Shown here: piece by piece, positions 20,424 to 38,491 of the stretch
Numbering within the stretch: position 1 is the stretch's first letter
Layout of the letters: each line of letters starts with the position of its first letter
DNA from: Chlamydomonas reinhardtii
Lineage: Eukaryota; Chlorophyta; Chlorophyceae; Chlamydomonadales; Chlamydomonadaceae
Length of the DNA stretch: 64,000 nt
Direction of reading: 5' to 3'
Assembly (NCBI RefSeq): GCF_000002595.2
Contig: NC_057005.1
Coordinates: forward strand, 6,266,700 to 6,330,699
Notes under the pieces: model-generated
What the model was told of the DNA's origin: nothing
Databases searched by the model: none
Seen by the model: the letters and a program-made list of their open reading frames with translations, nothing else
Made by a program: the position numbers and the translations under genes

Positions 20424-21235
20424 GGGCCCAAACCGGGCGCTGCTGCGTCTGCTGGTGGACAAGTACGCCCACCTGGTGGTCTACGTGGACGAATACTACA
20501 CCAGCCAGGTACGCTGTGATCTTCACAAAGCAATGCGCACAACGCTCAATGATGCACACGTACCTTACCTGGCCCAAACCTATCTCTGTGTCTGAGCAGG
20601 TGTGTGCGAAGTGCGGACGGCGCCTGCTTGGTAACGGGCAGCGCTGCCTGGAAGTTGTGATTCCGTTTGGTGGCTCGCGTGCCCGCGACGTCCAAGTGTG
20701 CCAACACTGCGGGACTGTGTGGGTAAGTGGGATGGCAGGTTTGGGGCGGCAGGTCGGTTTGGAGATGATGACACGGGATGACACGGGATGACACAGGGCG
20801 GTTTGGAGATGATACGGGTGACACACGGGATGACACACGGGATGACACACGCCCTGTTTGCATGTTGAACTGCAGGGCCGCGACGCCAACTCGGCTACAA
20901 ACATGCGGCACGCGCTGATGGAGATGCTGCTTGGCAAACCGCGGCCTGCAGCCCTGCGACCTGCTGGCGGCGGTGGCGGTGCAGGGCCTGGCGGCGGCGG
21001 TGGCGGTGGCGGTGGTGCAGGGCCGGGAGACGGCGGTGGCGGCGGCGGTGGCACCGCGCCTACCGGCGGCAACAGCAGCGGCCACGGCGTTGGGCCCGGT
21101 GGTGGCGGCGGCACGGGCGGCCCTGGGCCCAGCGGCAGTGGCGGCGCGCATGTTCGGAGCAGAGGGGGCAGGCAAGGCCACGTGGAGGAGGACAGCGCGG
21201 TGCCGCCTTCAAAGCGGCGCCGGCGCGCAGGTTGA
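20424..21235 (+). pseudogene. Second Fanzor, C-terminal half only
   Basis: Three exons (20424-20508, 20600-20722, 20876-21235)code for RGPNRALLRLLVDKYAHLVV, YVDEYYTSQ, the zinc ribbon CAKC...CQHC, RuvC-III GRDANSATNM, a long Gly-rich linker and a basic end (PPSKRRRRAG). Exon order, intron positions and the 123-base zinc-ribbon exon are identical to the minus-strand gene, but sequence and introns are well diverged. RuvC-I and everything before it are missing. The right arm of the inverted repeat ends about 140 bases upstream, so the palindromic element probably replaced or split the 5' half. All introns here have standard GT-AG ends. Confidence 0.8.
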
Positions 21236-21520
21236 GACCTGCCGGTGTTGTCTGGTTAGCGACCTGTGCTGACGAGCATGGCGTAGCAGGCAGTCGGCTG
21301 CAGCGGCAGGGGTGTTTTCCTTGCTGTCTGGTTGGATGGCCTGCTGCCTGCTGCACTAGTGCTTGATAGCTGGGCGCGACTGGGCACATATGGCGGGCGG
21401 TGCCTGTACAAACCGACTCCGGCTATGTCCGGGAGATGAGGCTAGTATCGGAACCTTCGGCCTCAGACGAAGGACGTGGCGTGGCGGCACAGCCCACTTT
21501 TCCCTTGCAAGGGAGAGCCA
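21236..21520 (+). ncRNA. Fanzor 3'-flank block, diverged copy 5
   Basis: Downstream of the second Fanzor stop codon. It keeps landmarks in the same order as copies 1-4: GTGTTGTCTGGTTAGCG, CATGGCGTAGCAGG, GTGCCTGTACAAACCGACTC, the CCGG-CTATGT-CCGG hairpin, GATGAGG, CCTCAGAC and CAGCCCACTTTT. Conservation of these landmarks between two diverged paralogs suggests selection on an RNA or element end. Confidence 0.45.
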
Positions 21521-23321
21521 CCTTTTCTTGTTGACATAAGGTAGCACCCTGCTCCCTGCTCCCTGCTTTCCTGCCTCCCTAAGGCAGCCACCTCCTTGTT
21601 TCCGCCGTGACAGATGATTTGTGCTCCCTGAGAGGTTATGGAGACATTCTAGAGGGGCGTGGAAGCGGGACACTCTAGAGGGGCAGGAAGGAAGACTTGA
21701 CGTGAGCACGAGCGCCGCCAAGCAGACAGAGGCACAGAGCAAAGCAAAGCACACTAAGGGCCATGGCTTGCAATCTGTGTGATTTTTGACATATAGTAGG
21801 AGGAGCTTGTGGCTACGCTAGCGCAATACACCGCCGCAAAGCTGGGAGATGTTACTTAAATGGGCTCCAGGACGCGTAGCTATGCAAATGTGGGCGAGTC
21901 TTGGTATGTCGCAAGGTTGTATGTCGCATTTCACATGTCGACATGTCGCAACCTGACCATGTCAAATAATGTGCACACAGCCATAAGTAGCAGTGAGGGG
22001 AAAGAGATGCTGGAGCAGGCAGTAGGGTACCTGCGTGTGTCGAAGACGCGTCTATCCTCCTCAGGGTTGTGGCCTGTTCAGGAGGGTGGGAAGGATGTCT
22101 GGGCGAGCCATCCAGGGCATCGGGGTCGGAGACGCATCCAGCCGGCGCGGGCATCCAGCATAGCCCGGCCACATAACCTGCCTACCTGGGGGCGACCCGA
22201 CCGGGGTATGCGACAGTGCCCGCCCGGCCATCCAACAGTTCCGGGCCGACCCGACTGCGCCATCCAACAGTCCCCGCCGAGCCATCCGGTTGTCCCGCCC
22301 AGCCATCCAGCAGTGCTGGGCCGGCCCGCTAGGGAACTGCAACAGTGCTTGGAAACGGGTAGTCCCAACCACTCAAAAACAGCCAATCCCCGAAATTCCC
22401 ACCCTCCTCCTGTTCAGGGAGCCGCACTGGGCTGGGGGGATGCCGCAGGCGCGCCCTGCTGTACCAATAAAGGCGTGTTCCTTTGTCATCCACGAGCATG
22501 AAGCCGCTTGTTGGCGTGTCTCTGATGCGCCATTGCTCCGACAGCGGCTGTTGTTCTGAGGGCGCTTGGATTCGACGTGGCTGCCGTGCAAGCGAGCAGA
22601 GTACGGTATCGGTGAAGCCATGCACCCACTGCATGGTGCACTGTGCCACTTCTCACGCCTTGCCGGTGCTGGTTTGGGAACTTGCCGGTGCTCACTTGTG
22701 TGCTGGCGCAGCCCATGTTCTCCTTCGGTGTGTGATGGGACAGTAATAAGGCAAGTTGGTGAAGTCCCGTAGGGTGCAGCTGATTCCCAGAACCCAACAA
22801 ATGGCATATAATTGGCAGCGGCAGGGCAAGAGCGCGCGGCTGGTCGAACGCCGGAGTTACTGTACCGACGCAGTTGCTGGCTGGCTGGAAGTTTGCTGAC
22901 GCGCATTCCTCACGCTCCGGGCGCCCGGCCAGGCGATAGCACCACACAGACACACCGCAACGCCACACTCGCGAGGCAGAGCCGTTCTCCTTCGGTGTGC
23001 AGGCCGCCGTTTGCGTATATATCGGACTCAGGCTGAGCCGTGCTCAGCCATATACCGTAACCTGAGTAGCCCAGCGACTGACCCAGCTTGCCACAGGCAC
23101 GCGACGTCCATGCCTGCCTCTTGCGGCTGTTAGAGATGCTAAAGTGCTGCGGCGTAGTGGGCTAGTGGTGAATGCCAGTAAGTGCTGTGCTGGCGGTCTG
23201 CGCCCTTCTGTGGATGGCTGGGCTTGGGCTGCGTTAGTTGTGCTCCATGTTAGGTGTACGACCGTTGGGCTGTGGTGCGGCGCTGCCGGCCTGCCAAACA
23301 TGCAACGCCTGGAACCCATTG
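21521..23321. other. Repeat-rich region without recognisable genes
   Basis: Contains CTCTAGAGGGGC duplicates near 21650-21690, the degenerate tandem repeat at 22090-22325 and short open frames without family motifs. TTCTCCTTCGGTGTG occurs at about 22717 and 22987. I find no gene I can support. Confidence 0.5.
22090..22325. repeat. Degenerate tandem repeat (CCATCCAACAG family)
   Basis: About six imperfect units of 20-27 bases built on CCCGCCCAGCCATCCAACAG, with variants GCATCCAGCATAGCCCGG and GAGCCATCCGGTTGTCC. Confidence 0.7.
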
Positions 23322-23540
23322 CCGCGGGCAAAACGGGGCAAATCATCAGTGCCCGTTCTCCCCGTGTACCCTTGCAAATACCTGTGGTCCTGTGTCATTG
23401 CACTGCTAAAGCAAAACACGGCTACCGGTATTTGACGCTGATCGCGCACAACAGTTCACGCAAGAACGTCGAGGCCGGCTTCGTGCTGCGCGCGTACCGG
23501 TTGTCCCGCCGAGCGCCGCGGCTGCCTCTGACATGCATGC
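23322..23540 (+). repeat. Dispersed repeat, right copy
   Basis: Direct-orientation partner of 13950-14147. Together the two copies bracket the Fanzor island. Confidence 0.7.
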
Positions 23541-23621
23541 ACCTGAAGCGTGCTCGGTGCCAGCTTCGGTGCCATTGCAGATGCGGAATCCCGCTGAATC
23601 ACGACATGCCATCGTCAAATG

Positions 23622-23626
23622 TTACA
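23622..23626 (-). terminator. TGTAA poly(A) signal of the peroxiredoxin gene
   Basis: TTACA on the plus strand, read as TGTAA on the minus strand, about 410 bases after the peroxiredoxin stop. This is a usual distance for the signal. Confidence 0.6.
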
Positions 23627-24036
23627 GCGCCACAAGGCCCAAGGACCGTGGCTTGATTGAAACACGGGTGCACAACGGCGTTGACATTTCCAACGCATCC
23701 CAAGAGCTTCCAATGCAGATGCTCTGTTTGGCTTTATGCGATAGTACCTGATGGGTATGCTGGCTCGGAGCCTGCTTGTACCTGCCCACCTACGCGGCGT
23801 GCATTACCCATTAAGCAAGTGCATTGCGCACTATGCAACCCATCCTGCGACCCGGCAGTCATAGGCGTCCGTCCTGAAGCACACGAGCACAGCCTGTGCG
23901 CAGAACGCACTCCCGTCTGCTTCCTGGGCACCAAATCCTGCTCTCATCCGCCAAGGCCGAGTCCGCCAACGTCCACATCAACTCACAACGACCATCGACC
24001 CTCCGCAACAAACTCCTCCTAGTGGGGCGAGTTGCT

Positions 24037-25546
24037 TTACGACAGCGTGGAGAAGTACTCCAGCGACTTGGTGGGGTCGGCCTTCATGGTCTTGGCGCCG
24101 GGGTTCCAGTTGGCCGGGCACACCTCGCCGTGCTCGTCGGTGAACTGCAATGGCAGGCCCCGCGGTCATGCGCATATGGGTTGGAGCATCAGTAACAACT
24201 CGGTTGAGCAAGTGGCCCGCGTGCTGTCGTATCAAGTAGAGGCTAAGGCGAACGATGGGCTGCAGCGCCCTTGCAAGTGCGGGCCTATCTCCTTGTATTC
24301 AACTTCTGCACGATAGCTGAGCCTGCTGGACTGCGCCCGGCGCACCTGGAAGGCCTTGACCAGGCGCAGGGTCTCGTCCACGCTGCGGCCCACGGGCAGG
24401 TCGTTGATGGTGATCTGGCGCAGGACGCCGGTGGGGCTGATGATGAACAGGCCGCTGTAAGGAGCAGGTGGAAACACGCGGGGAATTGGAAGTTAGGCAA
24501 AGGAGGCAGGCCGGCAAACGCAACGCACGCCCAACGCAATCAGGGCAGGGATGCCTACCGGTACCGCTTACCGCAGGGTGACGCCGGCGTCGGGGCCGTC
24601 CTCAATCAGGACACCGTAGTCCTGCGTGTGTGGGCGTCCGAGTCAGAACCAGGCGAACATCTACAGTTCTACATGCTTCTAAGATACCGCGTGTTGAACC
24701 AGACCATCCTGCTAAGCTGTCGGGCGACTTACGCCTCAATGCCACACTGCCCACCCCACCTTGGCAATCTGCTTGGTCAGGTCAGCCACCAGGGGGTACT
24801 TGCAGCCGCCCAGGCCACCCTTGGTGCGGGGGGTGTTGCTGAAGGCCAGGTGGGTGAACTGGCTGTCAATGCTGGCGCCGATAACCTGCAGCAAATACAA
24901 CAGATAGGGTACCGACGGTGAGAGCACGCGGAACAGCAGCGTTGAGGTGTCGTGCCCGGGGTCAACCGTGCAGGACCACCACACACACCAGGAAGTATGG
25001 GCGTGTCTCCCAGTCCCCACCGCCCCCATGAACTATCCCAAGTTGAACTCTGCCTGACTTGTCGCCTACCTCGGTGTTGATGGCGCGGAACTCCTCCACA
25101 CGATCTGCAAAATCGGAAAGCACCAACGCACAAACTCCGTCGATACCAATGATGCCCCCCGATTCCATAGCAAAAGAATGCATAATGCATGTTCGCATCA
25201 TGTAAGCAAGAGCGGCATTCTGGGGTTGAGCGGCTGAACGCACCAGAGAAGGCCACGATCTCTGTGGGGCACACGAAGGTGAAGTCCAGAGGGTAGAAGA
25301 AGAGCACCACGTACTTGCCCTGCGAGGTTGAAGGGCGCGTAAACCCGCGCGGCAAAAGACGTCAGAGTGTCACAAACCTTCCATCGCATTACGCAAAACG
25401 ATGGGCCCGACCCCCCACACGTCTCGCAGCAAGCCCATCCCGCCTGCACTTGCCTTGTAGTCATCCAGGCTGATCTCCTTGATCTCGCCGTTCACGACCG
25501 CCTGGGCCTTGAACTTGGGAGCGGGGGCACCAATCTTAGCGACCAT
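24037..25546 (-). CDS. Typical 2-Cys peroxiredoxin
   Basis: Thiol peroxidase that reduces hydrogen peroxide and organic peroxides, recycled by thioredoxin. Seven exons (25454-25546, 25244-25319, 25070-25104, 24760-24885, 24572-24621, 24346-24454, 24037-24144) give 198 residues, the normal length. The peroxidatic Cys48 is in [13 protein letters not shown] and the resolving Cys172 in [12 protein letters not shown]. The GGLGG loop ([18 protein letters not shown]) and C-terminal YF motif (LEYFSTLS) are both present, marking the type that is easily over-oxidised by peroxide. There is no transit peptide: the family core begins within the first ten residues, so a cytosolic location is likely (PRX2-like, distinct from the plastid PRX1). 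Intron 1 has a GC donor (AAG|GCAAGT). The other introns are GT-AG. Confidence 0.95.
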
Positions 25547-26028
25547 TTTTGCCTACCAGAGCGTATTGATACTATATTAAGAGTTATGTTAGGAAAAGTA
25601 TTGATGAGTGCGCGGCGACCGGGCTAAAAGGCTGGCCGAAGGTTCCTTGGCAATGGGGCACGTGGCTGGTAGGCGCCGGTCTGCCACTTGGGGCGCCCAA
25701 ACCCCCTGTCCTTCATAATTACGATCAGACACTTAGCAGTCATGGTGATGCGACATGACGCCCGTCATCCACTACGTAATCTCGCCACCCCTCCACCGGC
25801 CCACGCCCAAGGTGTGCACCACAACACACCCGCGTGCATTTGTGCAAGTACGCGCGTGCCACCGCAGCACCGCCTCTCCCGCTTCATACTCCGTCAGTCT
25901 CAGACTCTCGATGTGTCTGCAGCTCGTGCTTGGCCAACCAGCCGATGGCACTATCTTGTTGGCACATCCTGGCACTGACACCGACAATGCACCGTAAAGA
26001 TGACATGCTACCAGGTAGATTGCATTGG

Positions 26029-26033
26029 TTACA
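26029..26033 (-). terminator. TGTAA poly(A) signal of the sulfotransferase-like gene
   Basis: TTACA on the plus strand, about 365 bases past the proposed stop at 26396. It supports the last-exon model. Confidence 0.5.
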
Positions 26034-26128
26034 AGGTAGCACATGCATCTCAGCAAAGTTTTAACGTGCTGTCAGTGCCGCCAGTGACGAACAGGCCGAT
26101 AGGTAGCAAAGCACTGAAACTCAACCCA

Positions 26129-26232
26129 TAAGACACCCTAAGGCCTGCAGACAGCCCAAAAATGCGTATTGAAAGTTGTCATGAGACACCAAGGGCAGCA
26201 GACAGCCCAAAATGCGTATTGAAAGTTGTCAG
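26129..26232. repeat. Two-copy tandem repeat of about 52 bases
   Basis: Units contain CAGACAGCCCAAAA, then ATGCGTATTGAAAGTTGTCA, preceded by GACACCNAAGG. The copies differ by a few bases. The repeat lies in the 3' UTR of the sulfotransferase-like gene. Confidence 0.85.
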
Positions 26233-26395
26233 CCAAATTGGCCAACATGACCATGTACAACCAAGCTACTATCAGCCATGGTTACCAAGCACTGATCGTA
26301 TATGCAAATTTCAGGCCAGGCAACTTGGCTAGACAACAATGCACCACAAGAATGCCATGCTCCCAGTAACACACGCGCGCGCGTATGCAAGCCGC

Positions 26396-28725
26396 TCAGG
26401 AGGTTGCGCTCCCACCAACGCCCGCTGCATCCCTGTGAAGCACCAACCACGTCCACCGTCAAGCGAGCTGCACGAACGCGGGTGGCGCTGGCTGTGACCC
26501 CGCAACACGCGCCAAAGACACGGGCTGCTGCTGAGCAAGCGGGATACCGCCCTGCGTTTACTCTTGCGCGCGCCATCAAACACCGTACACCGTGCAGGCA
26601 CAAGCGGGCACACGCACGCACCGTGTGTGCAGGGCCGGCAGTGCGTCCATGTCTGCCAGCAGCCGTCCGTACATGCGGCCGTAGTACTCGGCCGGGACCT
26701 GTGCGTCCGGACACACAGCCACAGGGGGTCACGTGGTGGAGCGCCTGGAAGGAGCAGCTGTCAGGCCTTGCGCATGGATGGGCTGCTGTGCGCCCATGTG
26801 GCGGTCAAAGCCACCTTCACGGCGCCCGTATGATGGAGGTTAAAAGTATGTTCGCCCCACGGCCATGCCGCTTTGCACGTCCGCACCTGGCTGGAACGAG
26901 GCCGCTTCGACGCCACAAACGCCTCGGCCATGGCGTTCACCTGTTTGGGGACGTGCAGTGCACTGAGACTCGCTCTGCAGCGCGCACTCGGGACTAACTG
27001 TGGCTAGTCCACCGTCCACCGCAGCCGTCCGCACTGGCGCTAGCCCCCGGACCCAGCACTCGGATTTGCACCCGCACCAGCTCCGCCGCTACCTCTCACC
27101 TGCTGCTCCGACAGCTTATGGCCGCACAGCATGGTGAACAGCGGCAGCGCCACATCCATGTCGAACATGTGCTCATACCTGACACGGGGCACACACCGCA
27201 CACGCCGCGTGCCATCATCCGATGTTAGTGAGCTTGTCGTGGTGCGCGTGCCGGCGCCAGGAGCACTGGGTGCCGGAAGGGTGCCTGCGGGCCGGTGTTG
27301 TACACCAGCAGGTGAGCAGGTACCTGACCAGGGTGACGGGGTAGTCAGCCGGCGCGGCGAGCCAGCCGCGGAAGTGGTCCTCCAGCCCAAACAAGTCCTC
27401 GCCCCTGCAGCAGCCGTGTGGAGGGCAGGGCAGCAGCTGGGCGGGTAGCGGGTCGGTTGTTCAAGACAATGCCCCCTTTTCATTTCCGGACAGCACAGCA
27501 CCACCTCTGAGTGCTCACACCTACGTCATACGAACCTGGACACGTATTCCGCAAACGTGGCTGGGAAGTTGGCGGGTGACAGCCGCGCCGGGTGGCCACT
27601 GGTCTTTTGAGCCTGTGGCGTCCCAAACAACACAGAGCCTTTCGTCAGGGGCCTCGTAGCACCCAAGCCTCTCCCCGTTTACCCCATCCTCGCCCCAGTG
27701 AGCAAGCAACGTTCCCGCACATCAGCGTACGGTATCTGTGTGCAGGCTGCACGCCCGTCACAGGCACGTGCGTGGGCACCCATATCGCATCCCCGAATGA
27801 CCAGGTTAACTTAGTTTGTGAAGGCGTCATGCACGTTGCCCGCCGCTGCTCCAGTACGCACCTGGTGGCAGGCGTGTCCCCTGCGGTAGTGGCTGGCCAC
27901 TGCCGCCAGTGGGTCACCGTACAGATACACCACGTGGCGGGGGCGGCACTGTGGCACTCGCGGCGGCTGCGGCGGCTGCGGTAGGTGCGGCGGGTTCTGG
28001 TCGGGCCCGCCGCCTTGCCCTGGTTTTGTCCCGGACGCAGCGGAAATAATGCCGGTGGTGGTTCCGGCGCTGATGCTGGCAGTGGTCCCACGGTCACGCC
28101 GATCCGGCGCTGGTGCGATGTCGGCTGCGGTTCCAGGTACCGGTATGGTTGGGTTGGCTGCTGAAGCCGCTGGCCCTGAAGCAGCTGGACTGGAAGCAAA
28201 GGAAGGTGGCCTGCGTGCAAGCGAAATGTCCATTGTCAAGCCACACACGGCCGGGCACCACACCACGCCCGCACTAGCACACGGAGGCTCATTCCCGCAC
28301 TTGTGGACCCCTGACTGCATTCGTACCCACCCTACAATAGCTTTTACTTTTTCCTAAGGCCGGCGCCGCACCCACCGCGGACAGTGCCTCAGGTTGTCGG
28401 TGTCCGTGAGGAGGTTGGTGGTCACGCCGTGTGCGTTGAGGTGGTTGGAAAGCTGTGTGCTGCCCACGCCCCCTGTAAAGGCAGCCCCGGCAGTGCGCAC
28501 AACAAAGTAGCGTCACTTCCCAAGCTCTGCTAGCTGCCCACCACACAAACCGCGGCACGCGCAAGCAGCGCATCCCCAAGGGGGCCCACCTGGGGAGCAA
28601 ATGAGGACGTCCATGGTCGTCAGCTCAGGCCCTGCAGCCTCCAGTGCCGCCAACAGCTGCTGCACCCCCGCGCAATCAGAGCCGTCTCCTCGGCGCGACA
28701 TCAATGCGGCGTGGAGCGCGTGCAT
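26396..28725 (-). CDS. Sulfotransferase-like P-loop protein
   Basis: Nine exons (28590-28725, 28372-28472, 27862-27948, 27536-27612, 27324-27404, 27100-27178, 26887-26940, 26622-26698, 26396-26432) sum to 729 bases, giving 242 residues. The N-terminal strand-loop VLICSPGGVGSTQLSNHL fits the 5'-phosphosulfate-binding loop. HVVYLYGDPLAAVASHYRRG fits the 3'-phosphate region, and FRGWLAAPADYPVTLVRYEHM and VNAMAEAFVASKRPRSSQ follow the order of small sulfotransferase-like proteins. Residues for the sulfate acceptor side are unclear. The last exon (DAAGVGGSATS then stop) rests only on phase and a good acceptor. The donor of exon 2 was chosen to keep frame (TGG|GTGCGG). Substrate unknown. Confidence 0.65.
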
Positions 28726-29071
28726 TCTGGCTGGCCACTACTGTGGAAGTGGGCGGGACCTAGGGCCATGCGTGCACTATGCGGAACATGTCCGCAAGGC
28801 TGAAGCTGAAGCAGTTATATATTTATGGGACAAGTGTGTATGACCTATATTCCGCAAAATCTATGCGCTCATGCATGGGTTAGTTCGGTAAACTTTGGAT
28901 GCCCCATGCTGCAATCGCTGAGTCCGCGTTGTTACTTCACCAAACATTCGGAGCCACATCTTACACATCATACTACTTATATCAACTCGCTCGAGCTGCG
29001 ACTGTCGCCCGAACCAGGAAATCGAAGGCCACCTTTGTTCACTTCTACAGTCACAGAGGGAGGCAGCAACC
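28726..29071. promoter_or_regulatory. Divergent promoter region
   Basis: About 350 bases between the starts of the sulfotransferase-like gene (-) and the cyclophilin gene (+). An AT-rich stretch (GTTATATATTTATGGG near 28816) is the only TATA-like sequence I see. Confidence 0.45.
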
Positions 29072-30433
29072 ATGGACTTCGAATCAAATGGCGCGATGAT
29101 GGAGTACTGTAAAAGCACAGGCCGAACTTATTGCGCATTCTCTATTCAGCAAAGTAGCAAGCTGCTCGGCACCGTGGTTCTGGAGCTGTTCACGGACATC
29201 GCACCAGCAACATGTGCAAATTTTATTAAATACATCAAGGATGGCTATCAGGCGCGGCGGGCGAGGCGCGGCATGCCATGCGCGTCGGGGGAAACGGGCA
29301 CCTTCGCTGTGCCGCCTTTCCTGGGGACTGGCTGGACTTATGCAGCCTGTCGGCGAATGGGCGTGCGGTGTACGCATGTTCCCACTGCGTGCACACGCCT
29401 TGTTTCCGGTGCAGGACGGGAGGGAGTGTGTGCATGGTTCGTGCCACAAAGCATACCGGTACTCAACCGTGTTGCTCTCCACCGAGCGGCCCGCGACGCA
29501 CCCGCATCCTGGCTCCAACCCACCCCTACAGGGCACGCCGCTGCACCGAATAGTGCCCAATGGCTGGGTGCAGGGTGGGGACATAGTGGACGGCAGCGGC
29601 AAGGGCGACCCGGGTAGGTGGAATCGCTGGTGACTGACATGCCGGCAACTCTGTGTACATACTATGGTGACCAGGCGCGCTTCTTGAGAGGACGAGCTCC
29701 ACCTGTGTTTCCGCAAGCTGCCCATTCAATGCTCACACGGCGCTTAGGTCGGAACAATGGTGTTACATCTTGCTGGTGGGTTGTAGGCTTCGTGCTGCCG
29801 GATGAGACGTACTCAGTCAAGCACGATGCGCCTGGCGTACTGGGCATGGCCACTGGCGGCCAGCCGCACACCGCGAACACGCAGGTGCGCGGGCGTAATG
29901 GGATGAGGATGGCAATGCCGTGGATGCAGCCTTGGGATTATCTATGCGGGGATGAATGACTGCGAAGAGCGCATGGTCGCCCCCGCCTAGTGCCGCCAAG
30001 CCTTACACGGCGGTGTGCCTCCGCCCTGACTGTCACGTTGGCCCGCAGTTCTACATCTCGCTCTCGCCGCTGCCCTTCCTGGACGGCAAGCGCGTGGCGT
30101 TCGGGAGAGTGCTCAACAAGCAGAGTAAGTGGTGGCATGGTCTATCTGGTGGAAGAGGGGTGGGCCTGGATGTGGTCTGGGGCTCAGGTTGTCTGGCCTT
30201 TCGTTTGCTAGCGTTTGCCTCCCCTTTCTCCGCAGTGCACTCCTGCCAACCTCAGCAACTGATGGAAACCAGTCGTGGTACACGTCACAAGCTCACTGAC
30301 TGCCCTGGCACCCCGTCTCACAGGCCTGGAGAACCTGCTGGCGCTGCAGACGCTGCCCACCTTCCAAAACGAGCGGCCCGTGCCGGACGTCGTCATCGCC
30401 AGCTGCCACGTCATCTACAACCCCAACTCTTAG
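29072..30433 (+). CDS. PPIL6: PPIL6-like cyclophilin
   Basis: Cyclophilin-type peptidyl-prolyl isomerase domain. Five exons (29072-29251, 29532-29613, 29787-29884, 30049-30124, 30324-30433) give 181 residues. Cyclophilin blocks in order: VVLELFTDIAPATCANFIKY, GTPLHRIVPNGWVQGGDIV, GVLGMATGGQPHTANTQFYI, PFLDGKRVAFGRVL and LPTFQNERPVPDV. The NGWVQGGDIV block and the TFQNERP end are closest in memory to animal PPIL6, a protein linked to cilia and considered catalytically weak or inactive. The catalytic Arg of HRI is present, while the usual FxxQGGDF has Trp-Val in its place. Intron 1 has an odd donor, CAG|GCGCGG, where CAG|GTGCGG would be typical. No GT donor keeps the family frame. Confidence 0.85.
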
Positions 30434-31502
30434 GCCGCAAATGCTGGGGCAGGAGTAGTTGCAGGAGTAGCAGGGGCTGTGGGGCAGGAGCAGGTGAGCC
30501 GGAGCTCCGTCCTGTCGCGCAGGGACTGGCGCTCCAGAGGATGCTGGGCGTGTTGGCGTTTTGGTTAGCAGGCGTGTGACAACACTGTTTCAAATCGGCG
30601 AGCAGGTTACAGATAGTGAGGCGAGATGGATGTAACGCAGCACAACCGCGTGCGCTTGGTGTGTGCGGGGCCCCGTGTAACTGGTCATGTGTCAGAGGGA
30701 TAATGCAGGTACTGTAAGCATTCCATTTCCTAACGGTTTCCCCCTGCGCCTGTGCTCCGCTACCTTTGCTCGGTTTGGTATAGTTTGAGGTTGGGCAGAG
30801 GCCTAGGCGCGATAGGACGTGCGCGCCTAACTTTCCAACTCAAGCAACACGGGGGAACCGGCCGAGTGGCCGACACCAGGTTGTGGCCGACACGCACCCC
30901 GAACCCCCGACGCAGCTGGCTGCCATAACTCCTCCGTGGAGGGCAAGCTTTCTCTGCACGCTCACAAAAATGACAAGCTTTCTACCTGCATCAGCATAGG
31001 ATAGGCTGCATTACAACGACACAAGGGTTCGGCGCGCCAAGTGGGTTGGTCACCAACCGAAGGCACGAAGAATTTTTCTGACGCTCCGCGCTCAACCATT
31101 CGCTAGTCGAGTAACTTACGTGATACAGGCAATCGCACCTGTAACTGGGAACCGGGTAGGGCGCAGCGGACACCCCGAAAGAGAATCGCCAAACCTTGCG
31201 AGACTGCGTTAATGATTCTTGGGAAATATATGCAATAATGCACTTCTTACTCTCAGTTGCAGTAGAAATCCAGCCTATACGCAGCACGCTCCTGAGTTCG
31301 CGGTCACCTTTGCGGACTTTATTATAGCCGACCACGTCGCGTCATCAACATGGGTTTATCATCAGGCTATAATTGAGATACACCCTAAAATGAAGAGGCG
31401 CCGGGGACCGGAGTCTTCGCATAACAACATGCGGCCTTCTATAGCCCTGTAACCCGCACTCTGACGTTCGCTGCCATCGTCGACGGGCTCTTCAGACCAG
31501 CC
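30434..31502. other. Intergenic region between cyclophilin and CDPK genes
   Basis: Left part is the cyclophilin 3' UTR, with TGTAA at about 30675 and 30713. The right part is the CDPK promoter and 5' UTR. No other gene seen. Confidence 0.5.

Positions 31503-38491
<6,989 letters not shown>

Larger units (their letters stand above)
25547..26395. other. Intergenic region
   Basis: Between two minus-strand genes. The right end is 3' UTR of the sulfotransferase-like gene and the left end is the peroxiredoxin promoter. It contains the tandem duplication at 26129-26232 and no supportable gene. Confidence 0.5.

Noticed and set aside
14877-21520. CRISPR array
   Set aside because: The repeated blocks are about 230 bases, few, and in both orientations with no regular short spacers. 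This is a eukaryotic nuclear locus.
22486-22968. 160-codon minus-strand open frame
   Set aside because: Low-information composition, no family motif, overlaps repeats.
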